A stretch of 24,769 nt of DNA from JACQNR01 sp049515175 (GCA_049515175.1 JBEKUI010000030.1:1-24769), one strand, 5' to 3'. Positions 7,562 through 15,894 are shown, numbered from the stretch's first letter. The notes: generated by a model from the sequence alone, not told the origin. Numbers and translations are program-made.

Positions 7562-8146
7562 GTGAGTTTCATCAACTTTGCCGCCCGAGAGATCAACTGC
7601 AAGATCGTGTACTACGGCGCCGGTCTGGGCGGCAAGACGACCAACTTGCAGTGGATTTTCGACCAGACGCTCGGCAAGAAGGGTGGGAAGATGATCTCGC
7701 TCGCCACCGAGACCGAGCGCACCCTGTTTTTCGATTTCCTTCCTCTCGACCTGGGCACCGTACGTGGCTTCAAGACTCGGTTTCACCTCTATACCGTCCC
7801 CGGGCAGGTTTTCTATGATGCCAGCCGCAAGCTCATCCTGCGCGGTGTCGATGGAGTCATCTTCGTGGCCGACTCACAGGAAGAGCGCATGGATGCCAAC
7901 TACGAGGCGCTCGACAATCTTCAGGAGAACTTGAAGGACCACAGCTACGACTTTGCGAAGGTGCCGTATATCCTCCAGCTTAACAAGCGTGACCTGCCCA
8001 GCGCCCTTCCCATCGAAGAGTTGAAAAAGGCTCTGTTGAGGAAGGGCGAGCCTGCCTTCGAGGCCGTGGCCTACCAGGGTGTCGGAGTTTTTGAAACCCT
8101 CAAGGAGTGCGGCCGCCTCGTGCTGGCGGAATTGAAGAAGGGTTAG
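7562..8146 (+). CDS. mglA: MglA-type small GTPase
   Basis: A Ras-like GTPase of 194 residues, the usual MglA length. It has the N-terminus SFINFAAREINCKIVYYG, P-loop GAGLGGKT (residues 19-26), switch region with TVPGQVFYDASRK, hydrophobic strand GVIFVADSQ and the guanine-specificity motif LNKRDLP. MglA proteins are GTP-driven switches that set cell polarity, directing gliding or type IV pilus machinery in Myxococcus. In other phyla the role is less clear. The start GTG 7562 gives the canonical N-terminus and has AGGGAG 9 nt upstream; starting at ATG 7502 would add 20 residues of Pro/Glu-rich sequence. Its GAP partner mglB is not in the window, which is unusual because the two genes are often adjacent. 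The symbol denotes the family. Confidence 0.9.
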   Translation: MSFINFAAREINCKIVYYGAGLGGKTTNLQWIFDQTLGKKGGKMISLATETERTLFFDFLPLDLGTVRGFKTRFHLYTVPGQVFYDASRKLILRGVDGVIFVADSQEERMDANYEALDNLQENLKDHSYDFAKVPYILQLNKRDLPSALPIEELKKALLRKGEPAFEAVAYQGVGVFETLKECGRLVLAELKKG

Positions 8147-8256
8147 ACGTCTCTCTCGGCCTCCCGCTTCCTCAGCCGGCAGAATCTATTGCAGTCGATT
8201 CGCGGACCCCGTTTTGGCGATCGCCGATGGCTCCGTGGCGGGCCAGCCATCCGCCG

Positions 8257-9735
8257 CTAACCGTTCTCGTCGGTCTGGACGAGTTGGAAGAAATGGTGTC
8301 CCATGATGGCCAGCGTGAAGACCATGTCCCAGCGCCGCCGGTGGCGGTGGACAGCCTGCAGGATGAACTTCCAATACTCCTTGCGGTAGTTGCTGCGCAG
8401 ACCCTGACGCCAGAGGGAGCGGAAGACGGCCAGGAAATCCGAGAAGACCAGAGGCGTGCGCGCTGCCGCGCCCAATTGCGAGAGAAACGCTGAAGCGCGC
8501 TGGAAGTACTCACCCGGGTTGTAGATGGTCTGTACAATCCGCCGGTAGCCCGCCAGAAGTTCCTCGGCATCCATTTTGGGAATAAAGTTCAATTCGACCA
8601 GGGTGCTGTTGCCGATGCTCTGTTTCAGCAAACGCCCCTCGGCCGTCAAGCGGCGCCATAACTGGGTGTTGGGAAGCGCGTTGAGCAAACCCACCATGGA
8701 AAGTGGGATGGCCGCCTCGCGGATGAACTGAATCTGGCGGTCGAAGACGTCCGGCGGATCGTTGTCGAAACCCACAATGAAACCCGCCATCACCTCGATG
8801 CCATAGGACTGAATGAGTCGCACGCTCTCGAGCAAATCCTTGCGCAAGTTCTGGAATTTGGTGGTCTCCTTCAGGCTCTCCGCCACGGGAGTTTCGATTC
8901 CCAGGAAAACGCTGGTGAAGTTGGCTTCCCTCATCTCGCGCAACAATTCGGGGTCCTCGGCCAGATTGAGGGAAGCTTCGGTGAGGAAGGAGAAGGGGAA
9001 TCGGTGTTCGTGCATCCATGCGACCAGCCTCGGCATGAGGGCCTTCACGCACTTCTTGTTGCCGATGAAGTTGTCATCCACCAGGAATACCCGCCCGCGC
9101 CAGCCCAGGCCATAGAGTTGGTCCAGTTCGGCCAGAATTTGCTCGGGAGCTTTGGTGCGGGGCCGGCGGCCGTAGATTTCAATAATGTCGCAGAACTCAC
9201 AGGTGAAGGGGCAGCCGCGTGAGAACTGGATGGCCATGGAACTGTAACGCCGCAGGTCCGCCAGTTGGAGAAGCGGCAGCGGCACCTGCTTCAGATCGGG
9301 AAGCACATCCTTCTTGTATTGGGGCCGAGCCTCCCCGCGCTCCAGGTCGGCCACCAGTTCCGGCATAATCTCTTCGGCCTCGCCCGAGACGAGATGGTCC
9401 GCCTCGGCGATGGTGGGATCCCCCGAACTGACGATGGGTCCGCCCACGACGGTCCGCTTGCCCAGCCGTTTGGCGCGCGCGATTTGCTCCTTCATCGAAG
9501 GTCCTTGCACCATCATCCCGCTGAGGAAGACCACGTCGGCCCAGGCAATTTCCGAGTCCTCCAGCGGCCGGACGTTCAAGTCCACCAGCCGTTTCTCCCA
9601 GGTTGCCGGCAACATCGCCGCTACAGTCAGCAACCCCAGCGGCGGATAGGCGGAGCGTTTCCCCAGAAAGCGGAGGGCATGTTTGAAACTCCAGAAGGTG
9701 TCAGGAAACTCGGGATAGATAAGCAGGACTTTCAT
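8257..9735 (-). CDS. B12-binding-domain radical SAM protein, DUF4070/HpnP-like family
   Basis: A 492-residue protein with a typical order of domains. The N-terminal cobalamin-binding-type domain starts MKVLLIYPEFPDTFWSFKHA and continues YPPLGLLTVAAMLP and VVFLSGMMVQG. The radical SAM core has CPFTCEFC (Cys175, 179, 182), DDNFIGNKK and SVFLGIETP. A C-terminal region matches the DUF4070 pattern, with an Arg/Trp-rich end (SNYRKEYWKFILQAV). The best known relatives include the hopanoid C2-methylase HpnP, but most members are uncharacterised, and no hopanoid biosynthesis gene lies nearby. I therefore leave the substrate open. It is not close to the radical SAM protein at 2049-4046, whose C-terminal domain differs. 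The ATG at 9735 is followed directly by the conserved start of the domain, with a purine-rich stretch (GGAAAGGGG) upstream. Confidence 0.9.
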   Translation of the reverse strand: MKVLLIYPEFPDTFWSFKHALRFLGKRSAYPPLGLLTVAAMLPATWEKRLVDLNVRPLEDSEIAWADVVFLSGMMVQGPSMKEQIARAKRLGKRTVVGGPIVSSGDPTIAEADHLVSGEAEEIMPELVADLERGEARPQYKKDVLPDLKQVPLPLLQLADLRRYSSMAIQFSRGCPFTCEFCDIIEIYGRRPRTKAPEQILAELDQLYGLGWRGRVFLVDDNFIGNKKCVKALMPRLVAWMHEHRFPFSFLTEASLNLAEDPELLREMREANFTSVFLGIETPVAESLKETTKFQNLRKDLLESVRLIQSYGIEVMAGFIVGFDNDPPDVFDRQIQFIREAAIPLSMVGLLNALPNTQLWRRLTAEGRLLKQSIGNSTLVELNFIPKMDAEELLAGYRRIVQTIYNPGEYFQRASAFLSQLGAAARTPLVFSDFLAVFRSLWRQGLRSNYRKEYWKFILQAVHRHRRRWDMVFTLAIMGHHFFQLVQTDENG

Positions 9736-10101
9736 AAGGGGGCCCCTTTCCGCCCGATCGCGGATCGATCGTTCCGGTCCGCGGCGTGTCGCCGCTTAAA
9801 GGGTGTTTGAGCCATGGAAGCGCCCACTCACCATCTTCGCGGATTGCTTCCCGCCGCGTTGATTTAAGGGTCAAATAGGAGCTTGCCCGGATCCCGATGG
9901 GAGTGTATCACGCAGATGCTCGACAACCCAAAGACAAATTGGAGCGGCGGTGGGGGACGTCGTTGATATCAATGCTTGAGGGTTCTGGTACGCTGGAGGG
10001 AATGGGGCTAGAATCCGTGGGCATCCAGGGGCGACGCCAGAAAGGTCAGGAGATCCGGTGAGTTCCAAGGGCACCCGCTCCAAGGCGCGAGGGAGGTTTT
10101 C
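9736..10101. other. Intergenic region between divergent radical SAM and membrane-protein genes
   Basis: About 366 bp. Next to the radical SAM start are small symmetrical motifs: CGATCG repeated at 9755-9760 and 9766-9771, and the hairpin GCGGCG-TGT-CGCCGC at 9781-9795. At the right end GGGAGG lies just before ATG 10102. I found no convincing spaced -35/-10 pair and no small coding frame. Confidence 0.55.
9781..9795. other. Short GC hairpin in the leader of the radical SAM gene
   Basis: The arms GCGGCG and CGCCGC are perfect 6-bp arms around TGT, 46 bp before the minus-strand ATG at 9735. It may be a leader structure or operator, or chance in GC-rich DNA. Confidence 0.3.
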
Positions 10102-10773
10102 ATGGTTGATTCAGTTCCCAGCTCCGGCGCGAGAATCGGGAAGTTGGTCTTGGTCCCGAGCTTGATCACGCTGGGCATTACCGTCCTCCGACTGGCGGGC
10201 GAGCTCCAGCGCTGGCCGGAGACCTTCTTCAATCGCACGATGGGTGGCTCGCTTGTTGCCATCATCTGGCTCGCGCCGGTCTTTGGGATTTACTTTGCCC
10301 TCCGGCTGTGCAAGGCGGGCAGTCCGCCGAAATCCTATTTGCGGGCCATCGGTTATGCGGTTCTGGGCGCGGCAATCCTCATTGCCTCACTCTACGCTGG
10401 AGACGCGATGAACGTCCGGCAGTCTTTCTTTGTGAGGTTGATCTATGCCTGGGTGTTCTTCGCGGTGTCGGCTCTTTTAACCCTGCGAGGCTGGCCGGAG
10501 CTTTTTAAGGTGCTGCTTGCCTACGGTTACGCGGCACGGATTCCGGTAGCCATCATCATGTTCTTCGCCATGCGCGGAAACTGGGGCACGCATTACGATG
10601 CCGTGCCGCCCGACGCCCCTACGCTCGGTCTCATCGCCAAATATCTGTGGCTCGGCTTCGTTCCCCAGTTGGTTCTCTGGGTCGCCTTCACGATTCTCGC
10701 CGGGATGCTCTTCGGAACGATTGTGGCAGGCATTGGATTTCTCGTGAGAATAGACAGAGGCGTTCCGGCCTGA
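10102..10773 (+). CDS. Polytopic membrane protein of unknown function
   Basis: A 223-residue, strongly hydrophobic protein with about six membrane segments near residues 14-32, 49-69, 82-100, 110-128, 133-156 and 182-216 (the last long enough for two passes). Short charged loops such as RLCKAGSPPKSYLR and a polar loop NWGTHYDAVPPD separate them. The general plan recalls Yip1-like membrane proteins, but I see no diagnostic motif and do not assign a family. The ATG at 10102 has a good ribosome site, GGGAGG, 5 nt upstream. The gene stands alone, with minus-strand genes on both sides. Confidence 0.8.
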   Translation: MVDSVPSSGARIGKLVLVPSLITLGITVLRLAGELQRWPETFFNRTMGGSLVAIIWLAPVFGIYFALRLCKAGSPPKSYLRAIGYAVLGAAILIASLYAGDAMNVRQSFFVRLIYAWVFFAVSALLTLRGWPELFKVLLAYGYAARIPVAIIMFFAMRGNWGTHYDAVPPDAPTLGLIAKYLWLGFVPQLVLWVAFTILAGMLFGTIVAGIGFLVRIDRGVPA

Positions 10774-10830
10774 TCGTGGCCAGCCCCGAATGTGGGGGGT
10801 AGGGGCGAGGCGGCGCCAGGTTCTTACAGA

Positions 10831-11337
10831 CTACGAACCCTCAAGCAAGCTCTGCTTGCGCATGGTTCCGCTGTGGGTCTCCAGAATTAGGGGTACTTCC
10901 ACTGCAACCTTTCTCGACTTTCTCTTGAGAATCTTCCACAGCCTTGCCTCACGCCCGCAAACGTCGTAGACCAACTCGCGCCCATTCAACAATGATCCGC
11001 GCATGTCACCGCGGCCTGGGATCGCGGCTGATATCGGATGTGAATGAAACCTGCCTAAGACGTCCTCCTTTCGATCGTGTGCAGCCGTCATTATCGAGCG
11101 CAATTCACGTTTGTCCAATTCGAATTGCCCGGGCCGCGTGCTTTGGTTTACAAAGAAAACCAAATGGAGGCGGCTTTGCTTGTCAGCTGTCAAGAGACCG
11201 CAAACCTCAGAGTGATCCCTTTGCTGAGCTCGATAAGCACGGCGAAAAAGTCTCGTGCGCTCCCTGAAAGGCAGGATGAATTTCCATTCGGGATGAGCCG
11301 CTCGTCGACACCACGAGGGAAGAGTCATACCTGCCAA
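10831..11337 (-). CDS. JAB/MPN (JAMM) metalloprotease-like protein
   Basis: About 168 residues with the JAMM zinc-peptidase layout. Glu44 lies in HSEVCGLL and the metal-ligand segment is HSHPISAAIPGRGD (His98, His100, Asp111). The spacing H-x-H-x10-D is exactly canonical. The serine normally found three residues before the aspartate is glycine here. JAMM enzymes cleave isopeptide or peptide bonds, for example ubiquitin-like tails or CysO-cysteine in bacteria. No ubiquitin-like, ThiS or E1-like gene lies in the window. Start choice is uncertain: TTG 11337 has a strong AAGGAGG (11346-11352) 8 nt upstream, whereas ATG 11358, ATG 11328 and TTG 11373 are alternatives. The gene follows the Gfo/Idh/MocA gene at 11447 by about 110 bp and could be its distal partner. 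Confidence 0.75.
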   Translation of the reverse strand: MAGMTLPSWCRRAAHPEWKFILPFRERTRLFRRAYRAQQRDHSEVCGLLTADKQSRLHLVFFVNQSTRPGQFELDKRELRSIMTAAHDRKEDVLGRFHSHPISAAIPGRGDMRGSLLNGRELVYDVCGREARLWKILKRKSRKVAVEVPLILETHSGTMRKQSLLEGS

Positions 11338-11424
11338 AACGAACACCTCCTTGTCCATCGAGCGTTTCCCCAAATTCGCGCGCGATTCGATTTCCTGCCC
11401 GAACTTGTCTGAGTGAATCTTGCT

Positions 11425-11447
11425 GAGACCACCCGGCAGGTCGTCTC
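11425..11447 (-). terminator. Weak hairpin at the end of the minus-strand catabolic operon
   Basis: On the minus strand GAGAC and GTCTC enclose an inner ACC/GGT stem with one mismatch and the loop TGCCG. It overlaps the stop codon of the gene ending at 11447. No U-tract follows, so it may be only an attenuating structure. Confidence 0.25.
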
Positions 11448-12556
11448 TACTTCAACTCCACCGCGCGGCCGGTGCGGATGGATTCCTTTGCTGCGTCAAT
11501 GATTTCGTTCACACCCACGTTGATGGCGGCCGAAACATTCCCCTCGATAGGCTTGTCGTTGCGAATGCAATAGAGAAAGTGCGCGAGGCCGTTGCGTTTC
11601 TCTGGCGGGAGGGGCTGGGTTTCAACCGGCTTGCCCTGCGGGCTTTTCGCTTCGGCGTCTTTGTGGGCGGGCTGGAACAGCAAGCCGTCGCCCATCACGA
11701 GAAAACTGCCCTTGGGGCCGAAGATTTCCGCCTGTCCTTTGCCGTAGGGCCAATCCCAGGAGGGCATCAGGATGGCGGTAGCGTCGGGATACTCGAGAAT
11801 AATCGTCGCGTCGTCCTCCACCGCATTGTGCTGGTCGGTCTTGAGCTTGGAGGAGGTTGCAAAGACGCGCGCGGGCCGGCCCTTCAGCCACAGCGCCCAG
11901 TCGGCGCCGTAGCAGCCAAAGTCCATCAGGGCGCCGGCGCCATTCTTGATGGGGTCATACAGCCAGTCGCCGAAATACTTGGAGACGCCGATCTCCTTCG
12001 GCCCTTCGTGGCCGAACTGGACAATCATCTTCTGGACGGGCCCGAGTTCGCCGGCCTTGATGCGCGCGTAGGCATCCTGAGTGGGCGCGGCCCAGGCGTT
12101 CCAGTAATTCACCATCAGCGTGATGCCCGCCTCACGCGCCAGGCGCTCCATCTCGCGCGCGTCCGCGCCGGTGGAGGCCATGGGCTTTTCGGTGAAGAAG
12201 TGAACCTTCCGTTTGGCGCACTCACGCAGGATCGCAAGGTGCTGATTGTTGGCGGTTGTGACGATGACCGCGTCGGGCTTCGCCATGTCCAGCATCTTCA
12301 CATAGTCGTTGTAGAAGATGATGTTGTGGGGAACTTTCTGCATGGCTTTTTTGACCAGCTCATCATGCGTGTCATAGATGCCAACCAGTTGGGCGTTGGG
12401 TTCCTTGGCGAGGGTTTCGAGAATTCCCCAGACGTGATCGTGATCGAGGCCCATGATGGCCAGTCGCGTCTTCTCCCCGGCGGCAATCGAGTTCCACGCC
12501 GACCCCTGAAGAGCTAGGATCGCCACGCCAAACAGCAGTGCAAGTCGTCGGTTCAT
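11447..12556 (-). CDS. Secreted Gfo/Idh/MocA-family oxidoreductase
   Basis: A 369-residue protein with a Sec-type signal (MNRRLALLFGVAILALQGSA, then SIAAGEKTR). The nucleotide-binding fold follows, in which the usual GxGxxG is GLDHDHVWG. The family motif EKP is at 123-125 (FFTEKPMAS), followed by a C-terminal sheet domain with GALMDFGCYGADW. The family oxidises or rearranges sugars with tightly bound NAD(P). Exported versions of this kind are common in Acidobacteria, Planctomycetes and Bacteroidetes, where several act on sugars or as lytic glycosidases. ATG 12556 is chosen over GTG-like upstream codons because it begins the signal peptide and has AGAGGA 5 nt upstream. It is the last of four same-strand genes starting at 15859. 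The substrate is not evident. Confidence 0.88.
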   Translation of the reverse strand: MNRRLALLFGVAILALQGSAWNSIAAGEKTRLAIMGLDHDHVWGILETLAKEPNAQLVGIYDTHDELVKKAMQKVPHNIIFYNDYVKMLDMAKPDAVIVTTANNQHLAILRECAKRKVHFFTEKPMASTGADAREMERLAREAGITLMVNYWNAWAAPTQDAYARIKAGELGPVQKMIVQFGHEGPKEIGVSKYFGDWLYDPIKNGAGALMDFGCYGADWALWLKGRPARVFATSSKLKTDQHNAVEDDATIILEYPDATAILMPSWDWPYGKGQAEIFGPKGSFLVMGDGLLFQPAHKDAEAKSPQGKPVETQPLPPEKRNGLAHFLYCIRNDKPIEGNVSAAINVGVNEIIDAAKESIRTGRAVELK

Positions 12557-12665
12557 CAGATTCCTCTCTTCGGTCAAAGTGGGCAAGGAGGAGCATTGTA
12601 ATCCCCCTCATCCCAAGATGAAACAATGGGCTGGTAGATCGGCCAGCGGCAGATGATCTCCGATA

Positions 12666-13097
12666 CTAAATAAGCTTTTGGAAGGCAGGCGTGAGTTCGA
12701 TCAGCGCGTCGTGGATGCGCTCGAAGCACAACCCGAAGACAAACCACACCGGAGCATATTCGAGCGTGATGATGCCTTGAATATTCCAGCGCAGATGCGA
12801 GTAGTCCCAAGGACATTTTCCGGTTAGCTCGCGCAGCACCCAGCCGGCGACGTATTCGACGGCCCAGATTCCGGCGAGGTACACAAGACCGCGCCACAGC
12901 CAGAAGTGCGGACGCAGCGTGTCGTGAATCGGCTCGCCGAGGGGCGCGAGCAATCCGTAGATGGGAAACATCCAGAGGTAGCTGTGGCCCAGGAGCCGCC
13001 AGTCCTTCTGCTTACCCGAAATCTTATCCCTGGCCGCCGTCCACGCGACTTCCCAGCACCAACCGAGCAAACCGTAAATGCAGAAGCGAATCCACAT
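12666..13097 (-). CDS. Small membrane protein, PF06541 (CmpB-like, 'putative ABC-transporter type IV') family
   Basis: A 143-residue protein with about four hydrophobic segments (near 4-20, 38-54, 68-88 and 105-125). It carries the signature WDYS (97-100), an Asn/Gly pair (105-108) and a downstream aromatic strand ITLEYAPVWFVFG, which I associate with PF06541. The family name refers to a presumed transporter but the function is not established. No ABC ATPase is adjacent. The ATG at 13097 is 41 bp after the stop of the Gfo/Idh/MocA gene at 13139, on the same strand, so co-transcription is likely. The ribosome site is weak (GGAATGG, about 8 nt before). It may help import the products of the exported enzymes, but this is inference. 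Confidence 0.75.
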   Translation of the reverse strand: MWIRFCIYGLLGWCWEVAWTAARDKISGKQKDWRLLGHSYLWMFPIYGLLAPLGEPIHDTLRPHFWLWRGLVYLAGIWAVEYVAGWVLRELTGKCPWDYSHLRWNIQGIITLEYAPVWFVFGLCFERIHDALIELTPAFQKLI

Positions 13098-13138
13098 GGG
13101 CGATCCATTCCGCGGCCCAAACTGCTGGCTCGCGGATC

Positions 13139-14422
13139 CTAGGCAAACTGGCTCAAGTCGATGCCGGCGTCGTAGGTCTGACCGGAGCGCAGCAATTCCT
13201 CCCACGTCACTTCGCGGCCGGTATAAGCCGCGGTCCGCGCCAGGATAGCAGTCAGAGCAGCCTCTGCACCAGCGGCCGCCTGGTTGTGGAACTTTCCGCT
13301 GATGATGCTTTCGATGAAGGCCTTGTCTTTCTCGGCGTCCGCGTCCTTCAGGGCGTCGAACGTCGAAGTCCTTCCGACCGGAGTGGAGCGAGTCGGCACA
13401 GGGGCCTGCGGGTCGGCGTCCCACGGCTCCTCGCCGTAGATGCGCACTCCGCCCGTGTAATGGGATTCCGAGGCGCCGCGCGTGCCGAAGAAGCGCTCGC
13501 AAACGTCGGAATAGCCCCCGCCGAACTGCGTGGAGGTGAAATTTACATGCACATCGTCGGGGTAAAAGAAGGTCACGGCGAAGTGCCCCCAGCAGTCGCC
13601 ACTGTCGGTCCGGCCCTGGCGCCCGCCCGTGCCTGTGGCCTTGAGCGGGTGCGCTTGGAGCACCCAGTTGCAGATATCGAAGACGTGGATGTTCTGGTCC
13701 ACAATGAAGTCGCCGGAGAGGGTCCGGTCCCAATACCACTGGCGGAGGCGGCGCTCGACCGGCGAGGCATTCGGCCAGTCCGGCAGGTTGAGGGCTTTGG
13801 TGAAGTAATAGGCTTCGCCGACGGAGATCTTGCCGAGCGCGCCAGCTTGAATAAGGCGCACCATTTCCACCAGCGGTGGCGCGCTGCGGAGCTGGAAGCC
13901 GATTTCCAAACTCAACCGCCCGCGCGCTTTCTCGCCGATCTCGGCGACGCGCTGGCAGGAATGGACGTCGACACCCGCCGGCTTCTCGCAATAGACGTGC
14001 TTGCCCGCCGCGACCACGGCGTCCAGGTGTTCGGCGTGGAAGTAGTCGGGCGTGGCGATGATGATCGCATCGAGATCTTTGCATGCGGCGATCTGTTCGT
14101 AGGCCTTGGGCCCCCTGAATAGCAGCGCGGGGTCGATCTTCGCGTGGCCCAGCGATTCTCCCAGCTGGTTGAAATACTTTTCTCTCGCGGCGAGCTGATC
14201 AGCGAATAGATCGCCCAAAGCCACAATGCGGGCAGGAGTGTTGTGCACGAACGAAGTGGCGACGTGCGTTCCTCGTCCGCCGCAGCCCAGCAGCCCCAGA
14301 CGAATGGCGGAATTGGCGGCAGTGCCCCGAACCCGCTCCGGCTTGATGAACATGATGCCGGCCCCGGCGGCCGCGCCCAGGAAATCCCGCCGGCCCAGCT
14401 TCCTCATTGCTCGATCAATCAT
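13139..14422 (-). CDS. Tat-exported Gfo/Idh/MocA-family oxidoreductase
   Basis: A 427-residue protein. The N-terminus carries a twin-arginine signal (Arg11-Arg12 in GRRDFLGAAAGAG). It is followed by the Rossmann motif LGLLGCGGRGTHVA and EKP at 146-148 (YCEKPAGVD). The substrate domain has conserved-looking EAYYFTKALNLPDWP, DQNIHVFDICNW and GRTDSGDCWGHF. Tat export suggests that the protein folds with its NAD(P) cofactor in the cytoplasm and works in the periplasm. Oxidation or isomerisation of a sugar residue is the family role, and the substrate is unknown. The start ATG 14422 has AGGAGG 7 nt upstream and gives the complete Tat signal. It begins 24 nt after the stop of the ceramidase-like gene, so the two are surely one operon. 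Confidence 0.92.
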   Translation of the reverse strand: MIDRAMRKLGRRDFLGAAAGAGIMFIKPERVRGTAANSAIRLGLLGCGGRGTHVATSFVHNTPARIVALGDLFADQLAAREKYFNQLGESLGHAKIDPALLFRGPKAYEQIAACKDLDAIIIATPDYFHAEHLDAVVAAGKHVYCEKPAGVDVHSCQRVAEIGEKARGRLSLEIGFQLRSAPPLVEMVRLIQAGALGKISVGEAYYFTKALNLPDWPNASPVERRLRQWYWDRTLSGDFIVDQNIHVFDICNWVLQAHPLKATGTGGRQGRTDSGDCWGHFAVTFFYPDDVHVNFTSTQFGGGYSDVCERFFGTRGASESHYTGGVRIYGEEPWDADPQAPVPTRSTPVGRTSTFDALKDADAEKDKAFIESIISGKFHNQAAAGAEAALTAILARTAAYTGREVTWEELLRSGQTYDAGIDLSQFA

Positions 14423-14446
14423 GGAAGTGCCTCCTGTGTTTCGGAT

Positions 14447-15859
14447 TCACTGCAGTGTCGGCTGCTTTGGATAGACCTTCGCATAAGCATCAATGAGGAG
14501 GCGCGTCGCGGCCTCCACCAGCAATTCGCCGCCACCCGGCTGGCATCGCGAATTCACCACTTCGTAGCCCCCTTCGGCATAGGCTTTGCGGTCGGGGACG
14601 TAGTCAATGACGTCGTGGGCCAGTTCGACCACCATCGTCTGCGGAAACGGCGAGGCGTTCTTGAGCGCCAACCCCAATTCAACAAAGATCTCGCCGGGCA
14701 GCGCCACCCATGCGATCTTGTCGCCCAGGGAGATGACTTGCACCTCGGCCCCGATCGGCTTCCCCTGGTAGGCCGCGATGTTCAACACCTTGTAGGCGTG
14801 GACGGTTTCCAGAAACTCCGCCGCGCCGGGCCCGTTCCGCCGTACGCGATCGAAGACCTCTCGCCCTGCCTCGAGCTCCCCAGGCTTCAATTCGTAGAGG
14901 GGCAGTTTCACGATTTCCCTGCGCACCTGGAGGGGGCCTGTAGAAACGGCTTTCACTCTCCCCAGAGTTCTGAGAACCTCTCCCGCCAGAACCGTGCCGA
15001 TGCGCGCCGCTTCATCATGGCCTTGTTGGCGTGCCAGGCTGTTCACATCGAGGTGGTTGATATTGCCCGCCGTTCCGATCGTGAACATCGTGAGCATATC
15101 CGAGCCTTTGGTGGCGGCCAGCAGTTTCGCGAGCGTATAGGGATAGTCCGCAGAGAATCCGGTTCCCCCCACGGTGTCGAGATGGAGAGCGAAGTTGATG
15201 TAAGTGGCCAGTGGCTGGCCGTCCGGCGAATCGAAATAGACGACAGGAACGGCGGGATCGATCGGGCCCAGGGCTCGGACGGCCTCGGGATTCCGTTTGC
15301 CGGGATTGAAACGCACCGTGCCGTCCTTCATCAGGAAGCGGCGATTGAAGCTCAAGGAATCCTCATGCCCGGTGGCCGCCCAAGCGCGTGCCGGGGCGAG
15401 ATTTACCTCCGCCAGCCTGACGGCCTCCGCAATCTTCGCGGGCAGGGATTCGTGATACTTGCGCGCGATTTCTGCCGTCGGGCCTTCCGCCCAATCGAGG
15501 AAGAAGGCACTCATCTCCGGACCGGTGTGGGCGTGAGTGGCGCTGATCATCACATTCTCGCCGCGCAGGCCGGTGGTCTTTTGAATCAGGTCGCGGGCAG
15601 CTTGGTCAGCCAGACGGGGAAGGCTCTCAAGGTCGCACGCCACGAGGGCCGCTTTTACCCCGTCCTTTTCCAGCACCAACGCCTTCGCATAGAGGTCGTC
15701 GTGCGTGCCAGTGGCAAGGCGCAACTCGAAGTATCCGCCCATGGGCATTCCCGCGGGTGGGGTGATGGGAACCGACGCCCGGCCCAGACGCAGGTCTCCA
15801 GCATGGGAGAAATTAGTGAGCAGAAGGAATCCCGCAAGCCAGACGGCAATTTGTTTCAT
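14447..15859 (-). CDS. Secreted neutral/alkaline ceramidase-like hydrolase (PF04734)
   Basis: A 470-residue protein starting with a Sec signal (MKQIAVWLAGFLLLTNFSHA). The ceramidase N-terminal domain pattern follows: GRASVPITPPAGMPMGGY, the metal-binding ATHAHTGPE (His109, His111), a second His region INFALHLDTVGGT (His226) and GTAGNINHLD. Neutral ceramidases hydrolyse the amide bond of ceramide with a zinc ion. This protein is shorter than the bacterial enzymes of about 650 residues and appears to lack their C-terminal domain, so the true substrate may be another amide or a sugar-linked amide. The ATG at 15859 is chosen because it starts the signal peptide and has GAGGT 6 nt upstream. The longer frame to 16321 would cross the divergent gene. 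It is the first gene of the minus operon. Confidence 0.88.
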   Translation of the reverse strand: MKQIAVWLAGFLLLTNFSHAGDLRLGRASVPITPPAGMPMGGYFELRLATGTHDDLYAKALVLEKDGVKAALVACDLESLPRLADQAARDLIQKTTGLRGENVMISATHAHTGPEMSAFFLDWAEGPTAEIARKYHESLPAKIAEAVRLAEVNLAPARAWAATGHEDSLSFNRRFLMKDGTVRFNPGKRNPEAVRALGPIDPAVPVVYFDSPDGQPLATYINFALHLDTVGGTGFSADYPYTLAKLLAATKGSDMLTMFTIGTAGNINHLDVNSLARQQGHDEAARIGTVLAGEVLRTLGRVKAVSTGPLQVRREIVKLPLYELKPGELEAGREVFDRVRRNGPGAAEFLETVHAYKVLNIAAYQGKPIGAEVQVISLGDKIAWVALPGEIFVELGLALKNASPFPQTMVVELAHDVIDYVPDRKAYAEGGYEVVNSRCQPGGGELLVEAATRLLIDAYAKVYPKQPTLQ

Positions 15860-15878
15860 GAGGCGACCTCGCGGCGAG

Positions 15879-15894
15879 TGCCCGCCGGCGGGCA
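15879..15894. promoter_or_regulatory. Perfect 16-bp palindrome in the ceramidase operon leader
   Basis: TGCCCGCCGGCGGGCA is its own reverse complement. It lies between the predicted start of transcription (about 15919) and the ATG at 15859, a typical place for an operator of a dimeric repressor, or for a short hairpin. Chance is not excluded in GC-rich DNA. Confidence 0.4.

Noticed and set aside
10614..10622. CGCCCCTAC matching one arm of the palindrome at 661-694
   Set aside because: It lies in coding sequence of the membrane protein without a second arm; likewise GTAGGGGCG near 10799 has no partner arm.
13098..14084. Long upstream extension of the small PF06541-like gene
   Set aside because: The extension reads the Gfo/Idh/MocA gene in another frame and is Arg/Pro-rich; the family pattern begins at ATG 13097.
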